From Chloracidobacterium sp. UBA6041 (GTDB taxonomy: Bacteria; Acidobacteriota; Blastocatellia; Pyrinomonadales; Pyrinomonadaceae), in NCBI GenBank assembly GCA_002427845.1, contig DIYZ01000186.1, positions 1 through 21,057 of the forward strand: 21,057 nucleotides of DNA, written 5' to 3'. The translations under genes and the position numbers were made by a program. The notes under the pieces were generated by a model, which had not been told where the DNA came from, ran no database searches, and was given only the letters and a program-made list of their open reading frames with translations. This document shows, in pieces, positions 8,117-14,846 of this stretch (the stretch's first letter is position 1; the number at the start of each line of letters is the position of its first letter).

Positions 8117-8640
8117 CTAAACAGGCTCGACGTCAGCTTCGGCAAGGTTGCCGACGGCACTGACCAGTTCGTGGAGTTGGACGGGCTTAGGCACGAACAT
8201 ATTAAAACCCGCAGACAAAGGTACGCGCTCGATCTTCTATACGAACGTATGAAGTCAAGGCAATAGCCGGCGTGAATTTTCCCGTTGGTGCTTCGAGCGT
8301 CCTTACCTTACCAATTAGTTCTCAAGTGCCATGACGATGTCGTGGCACTTATCAATTAGTGAATAGCGGTCTTCGCCCGGCGTCGCCAAATCCGATACCA
8401 GCACACTCGATTGTGCCGCCGTGAAATTCTACCAGGTGCCGCACGATAGCTAATCCCAAACCGAGTCCGCCGTGTTGGCGCGTGGTAGTGCCGTCCGCCT
8501 GGCGGAAGCGGTCGAAGATAAACGGAAGGAAAGCGGGACTGATGCCCTCACCGGTATCGCTTACCCGGAGCTGCAAGTTACACCCGGCGCGCTGGACTCT
8601 GTCTTCGATGCGACCGCCGGAAGGCGCTAACCTATAGATT
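8117..8640 (-). pseudogene. Decayed hybrid histidine kinase / response regulator
   Basis: Reverse-strand reading shows a kinase ATPase end: RVSDTGEGI (G1 box), FIFDRFRQADG (F box) and HGGLGLGLAIVRHLVEFHGG (G2 box), roughly 8400-8580. Degraded kinase sequence (SGGRIEDRVQ) extends upstream to about 8640. Downstream the frame breaks. A receiver-domain end follows near 8200-8270, IALTSYVRIEDRAR, then a frame change and AGFNMFVPKPVQLHELV, with TAG at 8117-8119. The receiver middle with its phosphorylated aspartate and the whole sensor and dimerisation part are missing. At least one frameshift plus two large losses make this a clear relic of a sensor kinase with a C-terminal receiver. Confidence 0.85.
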
Positions 8641-8661
8641 CACAACGGGAGGATCGGTAAG

Positions 8662-8778
8662 ATGTGTTTAGCCATTTTTTGGCTGCGCTTCAGCGCCGTT
8701 CCGACTCTGATGTTTATGAAATTTGAAGGAGTGGTTTCGGCAATGTTTGAAGATCTTTTGGGAGGATTTCTTGATTAA
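8662..8778 (+). CDS. Possible small ORF (38 residues) ahead of the radical SAM gene
   Basis: ATG at 8662 is preceded by GGGAGG (8648-8653) at a good distance. The ORF runs to TAA at 8776-8778. The product is hydrophobic at the start (MCLAIFWLRFSAV) and ends acidic (MFEDLLGGFLD). A second in-frame start region (GAAGGAG at 8724-8730, then ATG 8743) exists inside. It may be a real leader or small peptide, or chance in the debris beside the kinase pseudogene. I do not recognise it. Confidence 0.3.
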   Translation: MCLAIFWLRFSAVPTLMFMKFEGVVSAMFEDLLGGFLD

Positions 8779-8913
8779 AACCAAGGACCGGTTCGCCAAC
8801 TTTTACGTAACTATTACCTGCGCATCTCTGGTTCAGGTTTAGGATTAGAATTCCGTGATTTTTTTGGCATCCGCGGACGTGGAATTACTTGCTAATTTGC
8901 GAAGGAGCATGCG

Positions 8914-10395
8914 ATGAAAGTTCTATTAGTGAACCCGGAATTTCCCGACACTTATTGGAGTTTTCGTCACGCATTGCCCTTCGAGCGCAAATGCTGTGCG
9001 TTTCCGCCGCTGGGGTTGTTGACTGTTTCTGCACTGCTGCCGAAGTCGTGGGAACGACGCCTGGTCGATTTGAATGTGCGGGCGCTGAAATCTTCTGACA
9101 TCGAGTGGGCTGATATGGTTTTTGTTACCGGCATGCTGGTGCAGAAAGATTCTCTGCATGAGGTTGTGCGGAGATGTAAGGCAATGGACAAGCGCGTGGT
9201 GCTTGGTGGGCCATACGTGACGACTGCAATCGAGGAGGCGCCCGAAGCTGACCACATTTTCTTGGGAGAAGCTGAAACGACGCTGCCGCAGTTTGTCGCA
9301 GATCTCCGTAGTGGAGAAGCGAAACAGCGCTATCGGGCTGCTGAGCGGCCTCCTCTTGCAACGACTCCGGTCCCCGATTTTCATATCGCGGACTTGAAAC
9401 GTTACAGCTCGATGTCAGTGCAGTATTCGCGCGGTTGCCCGTTCAATTGCGAATTCTGCGACATCATCGAAATCTATGGCCGGGTGCCGCGCACCAAAAG
9501 CAACCAGCAAATACTTGCCGAGCTTGATGCGCTGCTGCGTCTTGGGTGGCGCGGGACGGTTTTTATCGTGGACGACAACTTCATCGGAAACAAAAAGAAC
9601 GTGAGAAAACTAATGCCGGACCTGGTCAAATGGCAAGAGCAGAATGGCCATCCGTTTTCTCTTCTTACGGAAGCAAGCGTTAATCTGGCTGACGATGATG
9701 ATCTGCTCAGCGATATGCAACGCGCCGGTTTTCACCGTGTCTTTCTCGGGATTGAAACGCCGGTGGAGGAAAGCCTGAAAGAAGCTCAAAAGTCGCAAAA
9801 CCGCGGTAACCTGCTTGAGTCTGTTAAGAAAATTCAAGGATACGGAATGGAAGTTATGGCCGGCTTCATCGTCGGATTTGACAATGATCCCGAGGACATC
9901 TTTGAGCGACAGATCGATTTTATTCGTGAGAGCGCAATACCGCTGGCGATGGTTGGGCTACTAACCGCGCTCCCCGATACCCAACTTTGGCGACGGCTGA
10001 AGAAAGAGGGACGCTTATTAGGTGAAAGCTCTGGAGACAATACCAACTGCTCACTAAACTTTGTGCCCAAGATGGATGCGGCGCGCCTGATCGAAGGGTA
10101 TCAATCGATTATGCGGACGATCTATAAGCCGAGCGAATACTATCAGCGAGTGTTCGATTCTCTTAAGCGAACGAGAGAGCAAGTTTCCGTACCCGACCGC
10201 TTGAATATCGTGGATGGCCTTGCAGCGTTTATTCGTCTGATGGTCAAGCTGGGTGTGCTGGATCGCGAGCGCAAGGAGTTTTGGCGTTTCTTCGCGCGTG
10301 TGGTGGCGATGCATCGCGACACATTTCCGGCATCAATGCGGCTGGCGGCCATGGGTTATCACTTTCGGAAGCTTAATGAGGCGTATGGAGAATGA
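8914..10395 (+). CDS. Cobalamin-binding radical SAM protein with DUF4070-like C-terminus
   Basis: 493 residues. An N-terminal B12-binding (Rossmann-like) domain covers about 1-140 (MKVLLVNPEFP, VVLGGPYVT, IFLGEAE). A radical SAM core covers about 165-370 with the [4Fe-4S] cysteines C175, C179 and C182 in SRGCPFNCEFCDI. A C-terminal region with GFIVGFDNDPEDIF, LLTALPDTQLW and the helical tail resembles DUF4070. This is the class B layout shared with cobalamin-dependent methylases, including hopanoid methylases HpnP/HpnR, but it occurs in many other enzymes and the substrate cannot be read from sequence. GAAGGAG at 8901-8907 fixes the start. It is not in an operon with other biosynthetic genes; a possible 38-residue ORF precedes it. 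Confidence 0.9.
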   Translation: MKVLLVNPEFPDTYWSFRHALPFERKCCAFPPLGLLTVSALLPKSWERRLVDLNVRALKSSDIEWADMVFVTGMLVQKDSLHEVVRRCKAMDKRVVLGGPYVTTAIEEAPEADHIFLGEAETTLPQFVADLRSGEAKQRYRAAERPPLATTPVPDFHIADLKRYSSMSVQYSRGCPFNCEFCDIIEIYGRVPRTKSNQQILAELDALLRLGWRGTVFIVDDNFIGNKKNVRKLMPDLVKWQEQNGHPFSLLTEASVNLADDDDLLSDMQRAGFHRVFLGIETPVEESLKEAQKSQNRGNLLESVKKIQGYGMEVMAGFIVGFDNDPEDIFERQIDFIRESAIPLAMVGLLTALPDTQLWRRLKKEGRLLGESSGDNTNCSLNFVPKMDAARLIEGYQSIMRTIYKPSEYYQRVFDSLKRTREQVSVPDRLNIVDGLAAFIRLMVKLGVLDRERKEFWRFFARVVAMHRDTFPASMRLAAMGYHFRKLNEAYGE

Positions 10396-10455
10396 TTTGT
10401 AATCGCCTGGCCCCAAGGTATGACAGTTGCAAGATAAGGCAACAAAGGAGTAATT

Positions 10456-11202
10456 ATGAAGACAAACAGTACACAAACATGGATTCGGGCGGCGATGATT
10501 GTATTGTCGTTGATGTTTATTCTTGGCGTTCCTACGCGCTCGACGGTGCAGGCGCAGTATCCTAATGACCAGGGTCGGCGTTCTGATCAGGATCGCAACA
10601 ACCGCAATCAAAATCGTCGCAATCCCAATGCGGACGGTTATGGCAACTACGGCGGCTCATTCGACCTTCGTCAAACAGCTCTGAACGCGGGTTACAACGA
10701 GGGACTAAAGGATGGCCAGGCAGACCGCCGAAAGAGTCGTAACTCCGACTTCCGTAACCAGCGCACCTACCAAAAAGCTACCAAGGATTACAGCTCACGT
10801 CTTGGCGACCGTGAACTCTATCGGCGTTATTTCCGCGAAGCATACCAGCATGGTTACAACGTCGATCAATCTACCCAGAACGCCAATAATCCCTATGACT
10901 ACAATCGCAACAACCAGAATCAAAATAACGGCAATCAGGATCGCCGCGGTCGGAACTGGGATCTTTACAATTACGGCGGCTCAGCGGATCTGCGCCAAAC
11001 TGCTCTGAACGCTGGCTACAATGAGGGCATTAAGGAAGGACGGAAAGACCGAAACCATGGCGGTCGCGACTTCCGCAACAACAGTGCTTACCAGCAAGCT
11101 ACGACGGACTACAGCTCGCGACTCGGTGATCGCGAACTGTATAGACGTTATTATCGTGCCGGCTATGAGAATGGTTACAACGACGGTCTCAACGGCAACT
11201 AG
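10456..11202 (+). CDS. Secreted protein with two copies of an 'ALNAGYNEG' domain
   Basis: 248 residues. A signal peptide (hydrophobic core AAMIVLSLMFILGV) is likely cleaved after VQA at 33. An N- and R-rich linker follows, then two copies of a domain of about 70 residues at 63-135 and 172-242. Both contain YGGS-DLRQTALNAGYNEG, DFRN, YQ-AT-DYSSRLGDRELYRRY and end in GYN. A second N/Q-rich linker (136-170) separates them. The protein is strongly basic and rich in Asn, Gln, Arg and Tyr. AAGGAG at 10445-10450 supports the start. The function is unknown; it looks like a secreted or envelope-associated protein grown by internal duplication. Confidence 0.85.
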   Translation: MKTNSTQTWIRAAMIVLSLMFILGVPTRSTVQAQYPNDQGRRSDQDRNNRNQNRRNPNADGYGNYGGSFDLRQTALNAGYNEGLKDGQADRRKSRNSDFRNQRTYQKATKDYSSRLGDRELYRRYFREAYQHGYNVDQSTQNANNPYDYNRNNQNQNNGNQDRRGRNWDLYNYGGSADLRQTALNAGYNEGIKEGRKDRNHGGRDFRNNSAYQQATTDYSSRLGDRELYRRYYRAGYENGYNDGLNGN

Positions 11203-11230
11203 AAAGCTCGCTGGCGTTTACAGAAAAGCG

Positions 11231-11260
11231 GCCGGGCGCAAGCCCGGCTGTTTCAGTTTT
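11231..11260 (+). terminator. Terminator after the secreted duplicated protein
   Basis: GCCGGGC (11231-11237) and GCCCGGC (11242-11248) enclose a GCAA tetraloop, followed by TGTTTCAGTTTTT. It lies 28 bases past the stop codon. Confidence 0.75.
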
Positions 11261-11311
11261 TCGGTTTCATTTCAGAAGAGATGCTGAGAGCCTTGCGTTC
11301 AGCAAGGGAGT

Positions 11312-11554
11312 TTATGGACGAGCACCTTCTTCTTGCGTCGCCATTTGTTTGACCTTCCTGAGCTCGGGCCCCTTGATTCCGAAGAAGGTAGCCATCTGGA
11401 CAATCTGTTTTGGATCCACGAAGTCTTTCGGGTCAGAACAGAATTTTTCCAGGGTTGGGCCAAACTCACGGCAGGTCATGCTCTTGGGTATTGAAAGACC
11501 AAGGCGACAAGTGCCATCCAATTCGAACTGCAAGCAGAATTCACAAACTTTCAA
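11312..11554 (-). CDS. Small cysteine-rich protein, probably metal-binding
   Basis: 80 residues. Cysteines at 4, 7, 16, 28 and 39 (CEFC, GTCRLG, MTCREF, KFCSD) could bind zinc or an iron-sulfur cluster; the first four have a plausible ligand spacing. The rest is helical and charged (MATFFGIKGPELRKVKQMA). The start codon is TTG: AAAGGAAG lies six bases before it (plus-strand 11561-11568) and no in-frame ATG is near. No membrane segment. I do not recognise a named family. It lies 55 bases downstream of the next reverse-strand gene and may share its transcript. Confidence 0.75.
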   Translation of the reverse strand: MKVCEFCLQFELDGTCRLGLSIPKSMTCREFGPTLEKFCSDPKDFVDPKQIVQMATFFGIKGPELRKVKQMATQEEGARP

Positions 11555-11609
11555 GATGCGCTTCCTTTAGAGACTGACAGGATTCAAGAGACTAAGTCGT
11601 AGCGAGAGT

Positions 11610-11990
11610 TCAGTGGCCAACCGGTATCCGCTGGAAGCGGGACTTGCCTTCCGGATCCTGCCACGAAATATCCAGTACGTACGGTTTGTTCTCGCCGCTC
11701 ACGGTTTTTAGACGTGCCAACTGGTCCTCACTGGCATCAGCCACTTTTCCATTTATCCAGGTTTTGTGTGAGAGAACGACGTTCTCTTTTGGCCGGATAG
11801 AACTTACTGCGTCGAATCTAATGTGAGCTTGCGAAGGACCGCCGCCGGGAGTGTTCAGGTCCTTCAGGAAGACAGTCAAAATCTCGACAGACTTCAATGC
11901 CTCGTCAGTCCCGTTAGTCAGCTCCAAGAAAACATCGGACTCCTCATCGATGAATCGACAGCTTAGCGGCTTCACACTATTGCTACTCAT
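11610..11990 (-). CDS. Protein of unknown function coupled to the XRE regulator
   Basis: 126 residues, soluble, without signal or membrane segments. The pattern of alternating hydrophobic residues (CRFIDEESDVFLELTN, VEILTVFLKDL, YVLDISWQDP) suggests a beta-sandwich. The ATG overlaps the stop of the upstream regulator gene (ATGA at 11987-11990), so expression is coupled. I cannot name the family. An XRE regulator followed by a small partner recalls toxin-antitoxin or regulator-effector pairs, but nothing in this protein resembles a known toxin. Confidence 0.75.
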   Translation of the reverse strand: MSSNSVKPLSCRFIDEESDVFLELTNGTDEALKSVEILTVFLKDLNTPGGGPSQAHIRFDAVSSIRPKENVVLSHKTWINGKVADASEDQLARLKTVSGENKPYVLDISWQDPEGKSRFQRIPVGH

Positions 11991-12232
11991 TTTTGCTTCT
12001 TTCTTGCAGGCTGATCTTTGCCGGACTTCTTACCGTTTGGCACGGCCAGGATGTCGCCCGGTTGACACTTTAGCGCCGCGCACAGTTTTTCGAGCGTGTC
12101 GAAATTGATGCCCAGTGCTTTGCCTTTCTTCAGCCGCCAAAGCGTCGTGTGGCTAATGCCGGTTTCTTTGGCCAGCCAGTAGAAGGTTCTCTCGTGTTCT
12201 TTCAGTAACCCATCAACTCGGATTTCAATCAT
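11987..12232 (-). CDS. XRE-family (Cro/C1-type) HTH regulator
   Basis: 81 residues from the ATG at 12230-12232, preceded by GAGGAAC; a longer frame from 12310 would add an unlikely Cys-rich stretch across the promoter region. The five-helix HTH covers about residues 5-65: LAKETGISHTTLWRLKKGKA is the helix-turn-helix and FDTLEKLCAALKCQPGDIL the closing helices. The tail is lysine-rich. It is a DNA-binding repressor of the short HTH_26 type. It is transcribed away from the conserved element at 12290-12405, and a perfect 10-base palindrome, ACAATATTGT (12272-12281), lies in its upstream region, consistent with autoregulation. Confidence 0.88.
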   Translation of the reverse strand: MIEIRVDGLLKEHERTFYWLAKETGISHTTLWRLKKGKALGINFDTLEKLCAALKCQPGDILAVPNGKKSGKDQPARKKQK

Positions 12233-12271
12233 GCATGTTCCTCGCTCAACGTTACTATTTACCACACATGC

Positions 12272-12281
12272 ACAATATTGT
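12272..12281. promoter_or_regulatory. Palindrome ACAATATTGT, candidate operator of the XRE regulator
   Basis: A perfect 10-base palindrome between the regulator gene (-) and the divergent promoter-leader element, where a repressor could affect both. There is no experimental support, and A/T-rich palindromes of this length can occur by chance. Confidence 0.3.
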
Positions 12282-12289
12282 CCATCTGC

Positions 12290-12405
12290 AATATATTCTA
12301 CATTTGACATATACCCCTCGTTGCCGTAAGGTTGTGATTGAAGGGAGCCCGCTTACTCTCTTCTCAGTTCGCTCTGGAATTATCCAGACCACCTGAAGTC
12401 CATAG
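12290..12405 (+). promoter_or_regulatory. Conserved promoter-leader element, copy B (upstream of the STAS gene)
   Basis: AATATAT, then TTGACA (12304-12309), a 17-base spacer and TAAGGT (12327-12332). A downstream conserved part contains GCTTACTC, TTCTCAG and the hairpin TCTGGA/TCCAGA (12373-12378/12383-12388, loop ATTA). The sixth pair of this stem is A-T here and G-T in copy A, so pairing is kept while sequence changes. Predicted start is near 12339, about 118 bases before the STAS gene. Both copies are 116 bases long. Confidence 0.6.
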
Positions 12406-12456
12406 CCGCCACGGTGCGCCGAAATGCCGCACCGAACCCTCGCGCAGGAATAGCGA

Positions 12457-12846
12457 ATGATTAACCTTTATATAAATGAGCGCCGGGTTGGAGATGTAAC
12501 TATTCTCGATCTCAAGGGCAGGATAAGAGTCGGCGGAACGACCGTATCTTTACACAAGTCGATCCGCTGTCTGATTCAGGAAGATAAGAGATTGATTCTT
12601 CTGAATCTCGCGGGCGTCACGTTCATTGATTCAAGCGGCCTGGGTGAGCTCATTGCAAGCCACGTTACGTTGCGCGGCAAGGGCGGTGAAATCAAGCTCC
12701 TGCAGCCAACCGAAAGCCTTAGGGAACTGATGAGCGCGGCAAAACTTCTGGCCGTTTTCGATGTTTACGAAGCCGAATCCGAAGCGCTTGCCGCCTTTGC
12801 AAGTCGCGTCCTGGAAGTGAAAAAGTCCCAACTCTCTTTCGTTTAG
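12457..12846 (+). CDS. STAS-domain anti-sigma factor antagonist
   Basis: 129 residues. One STAS domain (about 4-110): VTILDLKGRI near the start, then the phosphorylation loop FIDSSGLGEL with serines 59-60 after D58, and the closing helices ESLRELMSAAKLLAVFDVY. In this family the unphosphorylated protein binds an anti-sigma kinase and releases a sigma factor, and phosphorylation of the loop serine switches it off. No partner kinase, phosphatase or sigma gene is in the window. CAGGAA at 12445-12450 supports the start. The leader contains copy B of the conserved element and CGGTGCG/CGCACCG, which can pair (about 12411-12433). Confidence 0.92.
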   Translation: MINLYINERRVGDVTILDLKGRIRVGGTTVSLHKSIRCLIQEDKRLILLNLAGVTFIDSSGLGELIASHVTLRGKGGEIKLLQPTESLRELMSAAKLLAVFDVYEAESEALAAFASRVLEVKKSQLSFV

Positions 12847-12867
12847 TTTGCAAGATGGAAGTTTGAA

Positions 12868-13116
12868 ATGACTATGACCTCTTTAAAAAAAGCTATTGCC
12901 CCGGAGGAAAATCCTGCTCTCGTAACAGTCGATACGCGGGATACCTCGCGCTGGGCTTTCATCAACGGGTGGAAATTAGCGCCGCAGGCTGACGATAGAA
13001 TTCCCATGTTTGGCTCGGTGGTTTCGAGTGAGGCATCGCCCTCCGCTCGTCGTTCGATTGCTCGCCGCAGGCATCAAGTGATGTTCAAGGAATGGTCGCA
13101 GCAACGACATGACTAG
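12868..13116 (+). CDS. Small protein of unknown function
   Basis: 82 residues, no signal or membrane segment. It contains DTSRWAFINGWKLAP in the middle and a basic segment ARRSIARRRHQ near the end. It starts 21 bases after the STAS gene, with GGAAG at 12857 as a weak ribosome binding site, so it may be cotranscribed. No family recognised. Composition is protein-like, but a chance ORF cannot be excluded. Confidence 0.5.
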   Translation: MTMTSLKKAIAPEENPALVTVDTRDTSRWAFINGWKLAPQADDRIPMFGSVVSSEASPSARRSIARRRHQVMFKEWSQQRHD

Positions 13117-13429
13117 ATTGAAAAGCGCATGAGTAGCGAAAAGCAGAGCGGCCGAGGTCGCTCTCAATGATCCATGCTATACTCATTTGCGTAGTGATTG
13201 TTCTTTCGAAAACTCGACTCGCGACATCAGGATTTGCGCATTAACTTCCTCGTCCTTGTGCCGTCTGTTTGCTTTTTTAAACGCGACAAGTGCAAGGAAT
13301 CCTGATGGCCGCATTATTCACAATTCAAAATTCAAATACGAAACAAACGCTGGGCTGTGAATGCGCCGGCAGATGCAGATCTTTGCGTTTGCATGAGGCG
13401 ATCCGGCCGGCAATTCTGAGGCAGTTTTA
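13117..13429. other. Intergenic region with possible structured RNA
   Basis: No gene seen. An extended -10, TGCTATACT, is at 13175-13183 without a clear -35. Downstream, CATCAGGATT (13225-13234) pairs exactly with AATCCTGATG (13298-13307). Inside that stem CTTGT (13255-13259) pairs with ACAAG (13286-13290) and GTTT with AAAC. Three units of the heptamer ATTCAMA (13316-13336) follow. Confidence 0.4.
13225..13307 (+). ncRNA. Candidate structured RNA or leader
   Basis: A 10-bp outer stem, an inner 5-bp stem and a 4-bp tip stem are nested over 83 bases, about 40 bases downstream of an extended -10 box and 120 bases before the gene at 13430. It matches no RNA family I know. The T run in the tip loop could equally be a chance feature. 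Confidence 0.25.
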
Positions 13430-13687
13430 ATGAGTTATGTGAAAAAGAACATTAAGAATCTGTGGGGTTCGATTCTCGGCATGATCTTTGTTGCCGCGAT
13501 CGCGGTCTGGCAGTTTTACCAGTTCGCCACATTTAAGAATGGCAGCGGCGCCAGTCACCTTTGGTGGGCTATCGCCATGGCTGTATTTGCCTGCGCCATG
13601 GCATTCCTGGTGTTCTCCGTTTTTCTGCGCCACGACACGGACGATGAGTTACCCATCACTTCCGCGCCGCGCATCACGCGCATATGA
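13430..13687 (+). CDS. Small membrane protein, two spans
   Basis: 85 residues. Hydrophobic segments near 12-31 (LWGSILGMIFVAAIAVWQFY) and 43-66 (HLWWAIAMAVFACAMAFLVFSVF) are joined by a short polar loop. The basic start (MSYVKKNIKN) places the N-terminus inside. The tail HDTDDELPITSAPR is acidic then basic. GAGG at 13418-13421 fits the ATG. Function unknown. It is the first of a run of small genes (13430-14846). Confidence 0.7.
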   Translation: MSYVKKNIKNLWGSILGMIFVAAIAVWQFYQFATFKNGSGASHLWWAIAMAVFACAMAFLVFSVFLRHDTDDELPITSAPRITRI

Positions 13688-13693
13688 TTTCTT

Positions 13694-14044
13694 GTGAAAA
13701 AGACTATGGTAGTCATGAATAGTTTGTTTGCGATGCAGCGCGCCAATGGTGACTGGTTTGCGCTCGATGACCACGGGGGTTTTCGTGTTCCTCTGTTTCA
13801 CACTATGAACGCGGCGATGATTGCGCGTTCCCGCGATACGGGAATGGAATGTTTCAAGCCGGTGCCGGTTGATGAAGCTGCATTCACAGATCTTACGACC
13901 ACTGACGAAGGCAAAGCCGGCTTCTGGCTCGTCGAAAACCCCGCATTGAAATTGAGTCGCGGGCGGCCATTGGATCGTCAGCAACTTGCGCGGTTTATGC
14001 AAAACGGTAAAGAAGAAACAGCAAAAAAAGAGGACCGCCAATGA
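13694..14044 (+). CDS. Protein of unknown function (start uncertain)
   Basis: Up to 116 residues if started at GTG 13694; ATG 13706 or 13715 are alternatives, none with a clear ribosome binding site. Content looks like a small soluble alpha/beta protein: RANGDWFALDDHGGFRVPLF, a central GMECFKPVPVDEAAF, then GFWLVENPALKLSRGRPL and a charged tail. The start lies six bases after the upstream membrane protein, and the stop overlaps the next ATG (ATGA at 14041-14044), so the three genes form a tight group. No family recognised. Confidence 0.7.
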   Translation: MKKTMVVMNSLFAMQRANGDWFALDDHGGFRVPLFHTMNAAMIARSRDTGMECFKPVPVDEAAFTDLTTTDEGKAGFWLVENPALKLSRGRPLDRQQLARFMQNGKEETAKKEDRQ

Positions 14045-14193
14045 TCTGGTCTGGCGATCGCTGTGGCACGATTTTGCCTCTGCGGAAGATGCCTTGTCCT
14101 AATTGCAAGAAGTCGGCGATGAGTTGGTTGCAGATGTTGGTCATCGCTGTGCTGCCGGTGCCCGCGCTCTTTCTCCTGGTGAAATTCTTATAG
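14041..14193 (+). CDS. 50-residue CxxC membrane mini-protein
   Basis: Too short for usual gene calling. The ATG overlaps the stop of the preceding gene (ATGA). It has cysteines at 8, 19 and 22 (DRCG, CPNC) followed by one membrane segment, MLVIAVLPVPALFLLVKFL, to the end. The layout of a small zinc knuckle in front of a tail anchor, plus the coupling, supports a real gene that acts with its neighbour. Function unknown. Confidence 0.55.
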   Translation: MIWSGDRCGTILPLRKMPCPNCKKSAMSWLQMLVIAVLPVPALFLLVKFL

Positions 14194-14256
14194 ACAGTTG
14201 AAAGACGCATTTGCGGCACTTAACATGATGATTAGAAAGTTGAGAAGAAACACCTG

Positions 14257-14535
14257 ATGGCTAGTATTACGAAACAAAATGGCAACGGATTAGGCGGAGT
14301 AGCAAACGAGGGAACCTGGCCTGGAATAGATTCCCGTTTTCGACTGATCATTATTGCCGGCCTGAGAAGCAAACAACTCCTGCGCGGCTCCAAACCACGC
14401 ATCGAGGTGGACAAGAGAAGAAGCAGGAACACCAGCATCGCGCTCGAGGAAGTGAAGAGAGGGCTGGTTCCTTTCTCAACAGTTATCAAAAAAGAAGTGC
14501 ACAGGCACGAGATAGGCGCGCTTGATTTGAACTAA
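14257..14535 (+). CDS. rpoZ: DNA-directed RNA polymerase omega subunit
   Basis: 92 residues. The omega core runs from IDSRFRLIIIAGLRSKQLLRG (about 24-44) to RNTSIALEEVKRGLVPF (about 57-73). It aligns with the family's NRFELVLVAAKRARQL and VALREIAEG blocks. Omega helps assemble and stabilise the beta' subunit. The N-terminal 20 residues are a Gly/Asn-rich addition. The usual partner gene gmk is not adjacent; unknown small genes are on both sides. The site before the ATG is weak (GAGAAG). It could be the only omega or a paralogue; one window cannot tell. Confidence 0.82.
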   Translation: MASITKQNGNGLGGVANEGTWPGIDSRFRLIIIAGLRSKQLLRGSKPRIEVDKRRSRNTSIALEEVKRGLVPFSTVIKKEVHRHEIGALDLN

Positions 14536-14594
14536 GCGACACATGCGCCACTTAGAGACTGAAAGATTTCCTGGTCTGTAAGGGAAGTGAAAAA

Positions 14595-14846
14595 ATGGCT
14601 ACGATGAACGGCCTCAGAGTCTACATAACACCGGTAAACGCGAGCGTGAGCGCCGACGCGAGTGTCTTCTACAGCCGGCGCGGCAATGGGCCAATCTATC
14701 GTTGGTTATATGAAGCGAATGTTGCGCACTGGCGTGTTTTAAGAATGCACGGGTCAGACTTCAAACCTCGCGAGCTCTGCGCCGCAAGTTGGAAGTCAGT
14801 GCCCGAAAAACTACAGGCCCAAATGGGCGAACACTACCTCGATTAG
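14595..14846 (+). CDS. Small protein of unknown function
   Basis: 83 residues, soluble, tryptophan- and arginine-containing (YRWLYEANVAHWRVLRMH), with one cysteine. GGGAAG at 14582-14587 precedes the ATG by 7 bases, which is good support for translation. The last part, AASWKSVPEKLQAQMGEHYLD, looks like an amphipathic helix. No family recognised. It is the last of the run of small + strand genes here. Confidence 0.65.
   Translation: MATMNGLRVYITPVNASVSADASVFYSRRGNGPIYRWLYEANVAHWRVLRMHGSDFKPRELCAASWKSVPEKLQAQMGEHYLD

Noticed and set aside
8015..8266. 83-residue + ORF after the glycine-zipper gene
   Set aside because: It is antisense to the receiver-domain relic, which explains its open frame.
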